21,564 bases of DNA from a virus: IMG/VR virus record IMGVR_UViG_3300010392_000358, positions 1 to 21,564 of that record; one strand, given 5' to 3'. Shown piece after piece: positions 1-6,306 of this stretch. The translations under genes were made by a program, and so were the position numbers. How positions within the stretch are numbered: the first letter of the stretch is position 1; each line of letters opens with the position of its first letter. The notes beneath the pieces were generated by a model. It made no database searches and was not told where the DNA came from. It was given only the letters and a program-made list of their open reading frames with translations.

Positions 1-5
1 CACGC

Positions 6-683
6 TTAAGCGCCCTTAACGTAGGTTGGACGGCTGGCATTTTGCAGGCCAATAGAGTATTTCGTGCCGCTATCTGTCGCGCCCGACACATTGTGCTGAG
101 TGACCGAAAAGGGGCCGTAATAGTGATCGCCGACAGCGTTGTCGACGGCCTTGCAATTGACCGTCGAGCCAGCCTCCCAAATTTCACGGAGATAGTCGAT
201 CCCGTCGGTGTCCGGCCATTTGGCATTGCCCGAGCAGGAGATCGAAAGAGAACGGGTGCCGGTCAAGGTCGCACCCCAACCGCCCGTCGTCTTGTCGGAA
301 ACATCGATAGGCGAGCCGGAGCCATCACGCGAGGTGTCGTCTTGACCATCAAGCGAAGTGAACTTCTCAAAAGTCAGGGTGACACTGTCGCCCGCGACCT
401 CAACGACCGGGGTGACGGCATTCATCGAGCCATCAACCGGCTTGCGGAATGTGATCGAGCCCGTCGCAACCGAAACAACATCGGCAGAAAATGCGTTGGC
501 AGCCTCAGAGAACCCCGAGACAGTCATGCGCATTCCAGCCTCGACACCCAACCCGACAAAGTCGTCGGTCGTTTCTAGCGTCGTCGCGTCGGCGATTGAA
601 TGAGTGATCGCCGTGTCGGTCAACTGACCGCCATCGCCGACCTGGAGCAATACATTAATGCCCGCTTCTGGTTTGTTCGACAT
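6..683 (-). CDS. Phage major tail tube protein
   Basis: This 225-aa protein probably polymerises into the inner tube of a long non-contractile tail. It starts MSNKPEAGINVLLQVGDGG. It has the Ser/Thr/Gly-rich, beta-strand-rich composition of siphovirus tail tube proteins, with a typical segment (about residues 105-150) reading TFEKFTSLDGQDD followed by GGWGATLTGTRSLSISCSG. The length is normal for the family. The ATG at 683 has a good AGGAGA ribosome site nine bases upstream. It is the last gene of the head-to-tail minus-strand series visible here and is separated from the upstream tail-completion gene by a terminator-like hairpin. That spacing would let the abundant tube protein be expressed differently from the connector genes. 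The family call rests on composition and synteny rather than on a diagnostic motif. Confidence 0.8.
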   Translation of the reverse strand: MSNKPEAGINVLLQVGDGGQLTDTAITHSIADATTLETTDDFVGLGVEAGMRMTVSGFSEAANAFSADVVSVATGSITFRKPVDGSMNAVTPVVEVAGDSVTLTFEKFTSLDGQDDTSRDGSGSPIDVSDKTTGGWGATLTGTRSLSISCSGNAKWPDTDGIDYLREIWEAGSTVNCKAVDNAVGDHYYGPFSVTQHNVSGATDSGTKYSIGLQNASRPTYVKGA

Positions 684-705
684 GGTTCTTTCTCCTTAAA
701 CCAAA

Positions 706-726
706 GAAAAACCCGCGCGGGGCGGG
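706..726 (-). terminator. Terminator-like hairpin between tail-completion and tail-tube genes
   Basis: On the minus strand CCCGC, a five-base loop and GCGGG are followed directly by TTTTTCTTT. This is a classical intrinsic terminator shape, although the stem is only five G-C pairs. It sits between the stop of the DUF3168-like gene (744) and the ribosome site of the tail tube gene (start 683), inside the late transcript. It could be a partial attenuator or a target of processive antitermination. Confidence 0.6.
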
Positions 727-743
727 CAGTTAAAAAACTCTCT

Positions 744-1148
744 TTAGGCGTCGAGCGTAAGCCAGACGCGATAAGTTTGGCCGCCGAGGAAGAGCTCTTT
801 CTCTTCCGTTTTGCCGGTATGCCCAGCAACAAACTCGCAGCGCTGCACCTTCCAGCCAGCGACCTCAAGATCGGCCCGGTGTAAGGTGTCGTGGATCACG
901 TTAAGAAGCACCTTAAGGCTCTTGCGCGACCGCCCTTTCGTCCAGGCAAACAGATCGAAACCCATTTCAATAATCAGGTCGTCGCCCTTGTCTGGCTGGG
1001 GATAGCGGATCTCGTCGTCGCCGATCGCCACATAGGGCGGCGCAGCGTTGTCGGGGATCCAGTCATAAAGCTTGGCGCCCTCAGCCTCGATCGCCGGCTT
1101 GAGCAGGGCATAAACAGCGGCTTGAACCGCGAGGCTAGGCTCAGCCAT
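744..1148 (-). CDS. Tail completion / DUF3168-like protein
   Basis: This 134-aa protein starts MAEPSLAVQAAVYALLKP. It contains the pattern typical of DUF3168 phage proteins: an N-terminal helix with a V..LL motif, a central PPYVAIGDDE segment (about residues 37-46), and a C-terminal VQRCEF..GHTG..EEKELFLGGQTYRVWL strand region. Members complete the tail terminus or the head-tail interface of siphoviruses. I chose the ATG at 1148 over an upstream alternative because the family begins here and an AGGAG-like sequence precedes it. The gene overlaps the end of the upstream gp10-like gene by eight bases, indicating translational coupling. Confidence 0.8.
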   Translation of the reverse strand: MAEPSLAVQAAVYALLKPAIEAEGAKLYDWIPDNAAPPYVAIGDDEIRYPQPDKGDDLIIEMGFDLFAWTKGRSRKSLKVLLNVIHDTLHRADLEVAGWKVQRCEFVAGHTGKTEEKELFLGGQTYRVWLTLDA

Positions 1149-1608
1149 GAGAGAGGCTCCTGAAAGCTTGGTTGATCGCGCGAGCAATCCTCGGCGTTAA
1201 ATATTTGGCGTGCTTCTCAAAAGCCGGCAGCAGAAACGGCCGCGCCCTCATACCCGAGGATCCGCGCCGCTGGCCGCCGCCGCGAGCACCACCCGAGATC
1301 ATTCGGGCCGCGTTGGGCTTGGTGCCAAATTCGAGGAACTTGCCGTAAAAACCTTTGCGGTTGGCCTTCTTGCCCCGCAGGCCGATCTTGGCCGAGAGGC
1401 CGTCGCGCCCAACCTTGAACGAGAGCAGACGCGCCAGGTTGCCGGTATCTTTCGGAACCTTGGAAACCGCTTCCCAATAAATCACCTCGGCGGCGTGCTC
1501 GATCTCCTTGCGAACCGGATCGCGGATCACGTCGGGCAAACGCCGAAGCTTTTGCCGCAACCGATTAACATTGCGAAAGCCGCGATTTCGCCGCGCAACC
1601 CCGCTCAC
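1141..1608 (-). CDS. HK97 gp10-like head-tail joining protein
   Basis: This 155-aa basic protein carries the hallmark of the HK97 gp10 / tail-component family: a YGKFLEFGTK motif (about residues 88-97) followed later by RARPFLLPAFEKH (about residues 121-133). An N-terminal coiled region (RKEIEHAAEVIYWEA) fits the same family. It acts at the head-tail interface during siphovirus assembly. The start is a GTG at 1608 that overlaps the stop of the preceding adaptor gene in a GTGA arrangement, so the two are translationally coupled. The Gly/Arg-rich insertion GGARGGGQRRGSSG just before the ARPF motif is longer than usual. Length is otherwise normal. Confidence 0.85.
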   Translation of the reverse strand: MSGVARRNRGFRNVNRLRQKLRRLPDVIRDPVRKEIEHAAEVIYWEAVSKVPKDTGNLARLLSFKVGRDGLSAKIGLRGKKANRKGFYGKFLEFGTKPNAARMISGGARGGGQRRGSSGMRARPFLLPAFEKHAKYLTPRIARAINQAFRSLSHG

Positions 1609-1928
1609 GAGATCTCGGTCGCCAAGACCGTCAAAATATCGCGATAGCCGGTCTCGTCAGAAAGGCGGCGGATTTCATAAGTCACACCACCCCACTCAAG
1701 CCGGTGCGCGATCGAGAGATCGGTGCGAAAGCGCACCTCAAAGCGATAGGTCATGCGCGAGGCGAGCTGGCCGGCCTCAACAGCCTGGCCGCCACCTTCA
1801 GGCGTGACCTTAGCAAAACACTCAGCCAGCGGGGAAAAGGCACCCTCATCGCCGCCCAAGCCATCGTCGAGCTGGTCTGGCACCATAAAGATCACCCTCT
1901 CGCGCATTTGCCCAAGCGATACAGCCAT
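1605..1928 (-). CDS. Phage head-tail adaptor (SPP1 gp16-like / H_T_join)
   Basis: This 107-aa protein shows the standard small-adaptor layout. The N-terminus is MAVSLGQMRERVIFMVP (the family's 'G.l..rv.i..p' start), a central region reads AECFAKVTPEGGGQ, and the C-terminus reads YEIRRLSDETGYRDILTVLATEI. It matches phage head closure / head-tail joining proteins in length and position, between the gp6-like connector and gp10. The ATG at 1928 lies only one base past the upstream stop codon, consistent with an operon. The protein forms a ring under the connector that seals the DNA-filled head. Confidence 0.85.
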   Translation of the reverse strand: MAVSLGQMRERVIFMVPDQLDDGLGGDEGAFSPLAECFAKVTPEGGGQAVEAGQLASRMTYRFEVRFRTDLSIAHRLEWGGVTYEIRRLSDETGYRDILTVLATEIS

Positions 1929-1929
1929 A

Positions 1930-2523
1930 TCAACAAACCTCGTAAACCAAGAAAGGCGAAAGCAGCGCCGCAGCCGAGCGCGGCACCTTGTTGGAAATTG
2001 TCCCGATCACCACCTCTTCGCGATGGCGCTCCCAATGAGCGATCGTTAAGCGGCAAGCCTGGACAAGCGGGGCAGGGATGGCGTCGGTCGAATACCCCGC
2101 CTTGAACTCAATCTGGACCGAGCCGGTCGCCGCCTGCGCGGCAGGCCAAGCTCCACCCGGCAACGGCTCAACCCAACCATGGGTCGCCGTCGGCCCCGAA
2201 GGCGCGAACACTTTAAAATCAGTATCCTCAACAAGGATCTGAGGACTGCCGTCACTGTCGGTGTAGGTAATTTCCTCGATCGAAATCAGCGGCGGCTTTG
2301 GCAAATAGATCCGCGCCGCACCGGACGGGAACCCGTCAAGATTAGCGCGCCAAGTCTGCTCGACAACAGCGCGGCCCGTTATGACCTCAATCTCAGCAGA
2401 CGCCGAGACGACAAGCTCATCGACATATTCATCATCATCCGCCGAGGTGAGGCGACAATGATCCTTAGCAGCAGCCGTCGAAAGGAGGGCCGCCGCCGGC
2501 GCAGTAACAAGCTCGAGAAACAT
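1930..2523 (-). CDS. Phage gp6-like head-tail connector protein
   Basis: This 197-aa protein starts MFLELVTAPAAALLSTAAAKDHCRL. It follows the gp6-like connector pattern: an N-terminal 'P....LL....AK.HLR' helix, then DEYVDELVVSASAEIEVITGRAVVEQTW (residues about 32-59), strands with YLPKPPLISIEEITY, and a C-terminal helix APLVQACRLTIAHWERHREEVV. It docks on the portal as the first ring of the neck. I chose the ATG at 2523, not an upstream in-frame one, because the upstream part is low-complexity and not family-like, and GGAG precedes this ATG. The leader (2524-2611) contains an A/T-rich tract and one copy of the dispersed 15-bp palindrome. Confidence 0.85.
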   Translation of the reverse strand: MFLELVTAPAAALLSTAAAKDHCRLTSADDDEYVDELVVSASAEIEVITGRAVVEQTWRANLDGFPSGAARIYLPKPPLISIEEITYTDSDGSPQILVEDTDFKVFAPSGPTATHGWVEPLPGGAWPAAQAATGSVQIEFKAGYSTDAIPAPLVQACRLTIAHWERHREEVVIGTISNKVPRSAAALLSPFLVYEVC

Positions 2524-2577
2524 CGCAGCCGCTCCACAAAAAAATGAAATAAAAAAAATGGAAAAAGGCGAGGGACC

Positions 2578-2592
2578 GCGAACGCCGTTCGC
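2578..2592. repeat. Dispersed 15-bp palindrome, copy 1
   Basis: GCGAACGCCGTTCGC is a perfect 6-3-6 inverted repeat lying in the gap between the small head gene (stop at 2612) and the connector gene (start 2523). It is identical to the copies at 17302, 18395 and 19858. In the transcribed (minus) direction it is followed after 11 bases by T-rich sequence, so an attenuator role is possible here. Confidence 0.9.
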
Positions 2593-2611
2593 AGCCCCGC
2601 CGCTTAAAGAA

Positions 2612-2842
2612 TTACCGAGACTTATTTTCGGGCGCGGACCCTTTGGCCTTAGCCTCTTTCTCAGGAGTCGTCTCTTTGGCCTTACTTTCCTTGGCCCATT
2701 CGTTCTCAGCGAACACAACGGCCAATTCTTCGGGCAAATCATAGACCTCGCCCTCTTTGTAAGTGCGGGTCTTGCGATCGCCCGGATCGCCTTTTTTCGT
2801 TGCTGTCATTTCGACGCGAACGAGCTTTGCTTTCTCAGCCAT
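2612..2842 (-). CDS. Small charged phage head-associated protein
   Basis: This 76-aa protein starts MAEKAKLVRVEMTATKKG. A central segment reads RTYKEGEVYDLPEELAVVFAENEWA, which resembles small phage proteins often coded between the major capsid protein and the connector ('G....lp..lA..f...gwA'). The C-terminal third is a Lys/Glu/Ala-rich tail (KESKAKETTPEKEAKAKG), probably disordered. Its role is unknown; a minor head protein or assembly helper is inferred from position only. The ATG at 2842 has a GAGG site at suitable spacing. It is transcribed with the late operon. Confidence 0.75.
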   Translation of the reverse strand: MAEKAKLVRVEMTATKKGDPGDRKTRTYKEGEVYDLPEELAVVFAENEWAKESKAKETTPEKEAKAKGSAPENKSR

Positions 2843-2865
2843 TTGAAAACCTCAGTGGTTAGAAA

Positions 2866-2908
2866 TTCTCGGCGGAAAAGGAAGAGAAGGGCGGCCAGCG
2901 GCCGAGAA
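2866..2908 (-). other. Inverted repeat downstream of the capsid gene
   Basis: TTCTCGGC and GCCGAGAA form an eight-base stem enclosing a G/C-rich loop that contains its own GGCC/GGCC pairing. On the minus-strand transcript it lies 30 bases after the capsid stop codon and is followed by UUUCU. It could be a weak terminator or an RNA-stabilising 3' structure that raises capsid expression over downstream genes. Confidence 0.4.
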
Positions 2909-2938
2909 CACCAGCCACCCCTCAATGCACTCCGCTTA

Positions 2939-4339
2939 TTAGGCGGAGATTTTCAGAAGCTTGATCGCACGGTCCTCGACCACCTTGCCGCCGGTACGCT
3001 TGCGCACATAGAACAAGACATATCCAGGAACAGAGATCGCATTGACCGTGATGCGAATGCCGTGGCGATCGGTGATCAAGTAACCTTCCTTGAAGTCGCC
3101 AAAAGCGAGCGGGAAGGCATTGGCGCCGACGTCGGACATTTCTTCGTTTTCAACCAGGCCGTGACCCATCAAGGTCGAAGGCTGGCCGAGGACAAAAGAA
3201 GGCTGCCAGAGATAGTTGCCCTGGCCGTCCTTGAACTTACGAATGCGGCCAACCGTCGCCCGGTTCGCCATCCAAATGGCATTGGCCCGGTAACCAGGAG
3301 CCAAAGCAGTCTGGACGTCGATCAGCGCGTCGGAAGGGTCCGAGGCAGCAAAATCAGCAGCAGCACCAGAGGCGATATATTCAAGGACGCCAAAAGCGCG
3401 GCTGTCGTCAGCCGTTGCAACGGGAGTGCCGTCAAGGAAACCGGTCGGCTTCTTGGTACCGTCACCGACAGTAAAGGCATTGCCCTCACCCTTCGCCAGG
3501 GAGCGGACAGACTTGCGCAGGAGCCAGGCCTCGACATTAAAGAAAATATCGTCGAGGGCCTCCTCGGTCGTCTTAGGGTAGGCGTAGACCGTACCCTGAG
3601 ACGGGGCGACCTCTTCCAGGGACGAGGTATCAGTCTCGCTGCGAGCGTCGGTCTCACCCGCCCAACCGTAGGTGTCGCCGTTCGTGTCGACGATTTCTTT
3701 ATAGTCAGACGTGCCGACTGTAATCACCTGCGAAACCTGTCGCATCGGCGAGATATCGACAACTCGCTCATTAATCGCGCTGGAAAGCTCCTCGGGAACC
3801 CCATGACCGCCATCGGCCGCGACGGTCGTTTGCACGGCCTTCGCCTCGGCGGCAAGCTTTTCAGCGACGTGAAGTGATTGCTTTTTGTCCGGGTTGTATG
3901 GATCGCGAACCCAGGCGTCGAAAGCCGTTTTATGAGCGATCGCCTCATCGGAAAGCTCAGCGACACCACCACCAGCACCGGGGCGGTTCAACTTTTTCCA
4001 AAGATTATCGAGATCGGACTTCAAGCCGGCATATTTGTCGAGCTCGGTGTTGATCTTGACGAGCTTCTCGTCGAGCAGAGGATCAGCCTGGCCGCGCTTT
4101 TCGACCTCGCCGATCCGCTCGTCGTTCGCTTCCTTAAATTCGGAGAAGGTTTTGCCCAGACCATCAAGAACAGTCTTGAGCTGATCGAGGGTGACGTCGC
4201 CGTCCTTGGTCTCGATCGCAAAGCCATCGGCATGACCTCGAGCCAGGAAGGCCAGATAATCAGCAGAAGGGGAGGCAACAGCCGGAGCGGCAGCCAGGAG
4301 AGACATGGCGGAAACGCCGGCGAGTAGAGATTTACGCAT
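2939..4339 (-). CDS. HK97-fold major capsid protein
   Basis: This 466-aa protein builds the icosahedral head. Residues about 45-118 form the coiled-coil delta/scaffold region typical of HK97 capsid precursors. The mature-type sequence follows, with family landmarks such as GVPEELSSAINERV..ISPMRQVSQVI, ETDARSETD, GTKKPTGFLDG, ANRATVGRIRKFKDGQGNYLWQPS and a C-terminal DRHGIRITVNA segment. The neighbouring U35 protease is expected to remove the N-terminal region. Oddly, the N-terminus looks like a Sec signal peptide: MRKS, then a hydrophobic stretch, then AVA (residues 20-22) before SPS. The ATG at 4339 has a clear AGGAG site nine bases upstream, so this start is probably real; the next Met (residue 12) has none. 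Confidence 0.93.
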   Translation of the reverse strand: MRKSLLAGVSAMSLLAAAPAVASPSADYLAFLARGHADGFAIETKDGDVTLDQLKTVLDGLGKTFSEFKEANDERIGEVEKRGQADPLLDEKLVKINTELDKYAGLKSDLDNLWKKLNRPGAGGGVAELSDEAIAHKTAFDAWVRDPYNPDKKQSLHVAEKLAAEAKAVQTTVAADGGHGVPEELSSAINERVVDISPMRQVSQVITVGTSDYKEIVDTNGDTYGWAGETDARSETDTSSLEEVAPSQGTVYAYPKTTEEALDDIFFNVEAWLLRKSVRSLAKGEGNAFTVGDGTKKPTGFLDGTPVATADDSRAFGVLEYIASGAAADFAASDPSDALIDVQTALAPGYRANAIWMANRATVGRIRKFKDGQGNYLWQPSFVLGQPSTLMGHGLVENEEMSDVGANAFPLAFGDFKEGYLITDRHGIRITVNAISVPGYVLFYVRKRTGGKVVEDRAIKLLKISA

Positions 4340-4381
4340 TTTTAAATGCTCCTGTATGAGAGGGATAACTGCGCGGAAAGG

Positions 4382-5059
4382 TTACGCGCGCAGCAGGTTT
4401 TCAAAGCGCTCGACACTTTCGAGCAATGCCTTTGCCTCGGCGTCGCCAGGATCCCCCTCACGCGCCAGGTCTTTAAGCCGAGAGATCAAGCTCTCAGCCT
4501 CGCCTCGAGAAAAGCCCGCATCCCGCAAGACCGTCTCGACGTCGCGGACGGTCGAGATCGCCTCGATCGCCCCCTTGATATCGGCGACCTGCGCAGCCTC
4601 ATTAGCCGGGAAGGTCACAAGCGAGATTTCCCAAAGGTCAATCTCGGTGAGAGTGCGGACGTTCTCGTCGACGTCGTCCTCATATTTCTTGGTTATAAAG
4701 CCGATCGACAGCCCGCCCATGGCGCCCATCTTCAAAAGCTCATAGGCCTCGGCGCCGCGCACGGTTGCCGTGGCGAGCTGGCCCTCAACATAGAGGCCGT
4801 GCTCGTCCTCTTTCATTTCTTTGTAAACACCGATCGGCTGGTCGGCGCGGTGCTGCCAAAGCATGGCGGGCAGGGTGCCCTTGGCTTTGTGCTGCGCCAG
4901 ACTGGCCTCAAAAGCGCCCTTGGCAACGACGTCGCGATAACTGTCAATCACGCCAAACACCGAGCCATAACCAGAAAACTCACCGGATTTTTTGAGGCTC
5001 TTAATCTCAAAAGGCACGTCGAGCCGCTTGCGCTCAAGATTGCTATTTTTCAGTCGCAT
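4382..5059 (-). CDS. HK97-type prohead protease (peptidase U35)
   Basis: This 225-aa serine protease matures the prohead by cleaving the capsid delta domain and itself. The signature pieces are SGYGSVFGVIDSYRDVVAKGAF (split here as SGYGSVFGV and RDVVAKGAF), MLWQH with the likely catalytic His70, GAMGGLSIGF with the likely nucleophile Ser118, and EIDLWEISLVTFPAN with the acidic Glu144. The C-terminal 70 residues (RDVETVLRDAGFSRGEAESLI..LK) match the usual tail of these proteases. The ATG at 5059 overlaps the end of the portal gene by 17 bases and is preceded by GAGG, supporting coupling. Order and length are standard for HK97-like head modules. Confidence 0.93.
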   Translation of the reverse strand: MRLKNSNLERKRLDVPFEIKSLKKSGEFSGYGSVFGVIDSYRDVVAKGAFEASLAQHKAKGTLPAMLWQHRADQPIGVYKEMKEDEHGLYVEGQLATATVRGAEAYELLKMGAMGGLSIGFITKKYEDDVDENVRTLTEIDLWEISLVTFPANEAAQVADIKGAIEAISTVRDVETVLRDAGFSRGEAESLISRLKDLAREGDPGDAEAKALLESVERFENLLRA

Positions 5060-6290
5060 CGGTAGGCACCTCTTTGTCTGGATCCGTGGTCATATTGAGC
5101 GGGGTCAAAGGTTCGTCGAGGCCGTCGAGCGGGTCGAGATCCTCGAGCTCGCGCACCTCGTTGCGGGTCAACCAACCCGCCGAGATCCCTTTGTTGTAAA
5201 ATTCACCGCGATCTTTGGCAGTGCCGCGCAGCAGCGCGTTTGCGTTGTGCTTGGCATATAGATCCGGAGCATTCCCCAAGAGGGTCGCGTCGATCTTTTG
5301 CTCCCAACGTTCGAGCCAAGGCGCCAGCGTATGGGTGACATGAGCCATAAAGAAGCTCTCGGCCGAGGCGTAAGTCGCCGTCTTGTCGGCGTGGCCGATC
5401 ATTTGGGGGAACACTTTGAAGGCGCGACAGACCTCCTCGATCTGGAGCCGCCGGGTCTCAATCGTTTGACTGTCCTCAGCCGAATAACCCAAAGGCTTGA
5501 ACTCGGCGCCATTGTCAAAAATCGCCGTTTTATACCAGTCCGAACCGTGAGCCGCCTTCCAAGCCTTGGCGAGCGACTTCGCTGCCTCAGCCTTGAGCGG
5601 GCTCGGCGTGACAATCTGCCCAGCCGGGCGACCGCCGCGACCGTGATATTTGGCCTGGCCGGCTTCCGTAACCGCCGCCAACCCGATCGCCTCGCGGGCG
5701 AGCTTAGTAATCTCGAGAGCCGAGACCCCATCCCAAGACGGGCCACGTAAATGAAATATATCGGCCTGCGGAGCGATAAGCTCGCCGCCATCCTCCAGGC
5801 GGATCGTATAGGTCAGCGTCCAGTCAGCGTTTTGTTTCCAGCTCACCCGACCAGGCAGCAAAGGCAGAAGCTCGAGCGGCTCGTTGCGCGGGCCTCGATT
5901 GATCCAGGCGAGACCGCCACAACCAAGCGCGGCGTGCATAGAAAGCCCCTCGCGGAACTCAAACGCTGTTTGAAAATCATTAGGGCGCCGATAGAGCAGG
6001 CGATGAACATCAAGATCTTTTGCGACCTCCTTGCCACGACCTTTCTCGCGGAAAATCTTGAGCGGGAGCTGAGCACAACCCTCGGCGATCACCCGAACAC
6101 AAGCCAGAACCGTCGTGATCTGGAGCGCCTGCAAAGGCGTCACCTTGCGACCCGAGGCAGTCAAAACCAGCTCGTCGTCGAGCGCCGCGATCACCTCCTC
6201 GATCGTGCGAGCAGCCTTCTCCTCCTCAATAGAAAGAGCGTCCGCCTCGAGGTCGGTCGCGCCACTCTTGCCAAACGGCCAAAAATCCAT
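5043..6290 (-). CDS. HK97-family portal protein
   Basis: This 415-aa protein forms the dodecameric DNA entry ring at one capsid vertex, onto which terminase docks. Recognisable family segments are ALQITTVLACVRVIAEGCAQLPL (N-terminal third, given here as ITTVLACVRVIAEG), HRLLYRRPNDFQTAFEF, IFHLRGPSWDGVSALE, RLQIEEVCRAFKVFPQMIG, and LAPWLERWEQKID near the C-terminus. I chose the ATG at 6290, coding MDFWPFGKS, because AGGAGG precedes it by ten bases. A TTG further upstream would overlap the terminase. It lies between terminase and protease, the normal HK97-type order. Confidence 0.93.
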   Translation of the reverse strand: MDFWPFGKSGATDLEADALSIEEEKAARTIEEVIAALDDELVLTASGRKVTPLQALQITTVLACVRVIAEGCAQLPLKIFREKGRGKEVAKDLDVHRLLYRRPNDFQTAFEFREGLSMHAALGCGGLAWINRGPRNEPLELLPLLPGRVSWKQNADWTLTYTIRLEDGGELIAPQADIFHLRGPSWDGVSALEITKLAREAIGLAAVTEAGQAKYHGRGGRPAGQIVTPSPLKAEAAKSLAKAWKAAHGSDWYKTAIFDNGAEFKPLGYSAEDSQTIETRRLQIEEVCRAFKVFPQMIGHADKTATYASAESFFMAHVTHTLAPWLERWEQKIDATLLGNAPDLYAKHNANALLRGTAKDRGEFYNKGISAGWLTRNEVRELEDLDPLDGLDEPLTPLNMTTDPDKEVPTDATEK

Positions 6291-6306
6291 GAGAGCCGAG
6301 CCTCCT

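Noticed and set aside
2558-3877. Long open frame (439 codons) on the plus strand opposite the capsid and small head genes
   Set aside because: It lies antisense to clearly recognisable capsid sequence and has an Arg/Gly/Leu-rich composition typical of antisense frames in G+C-rich DNA.
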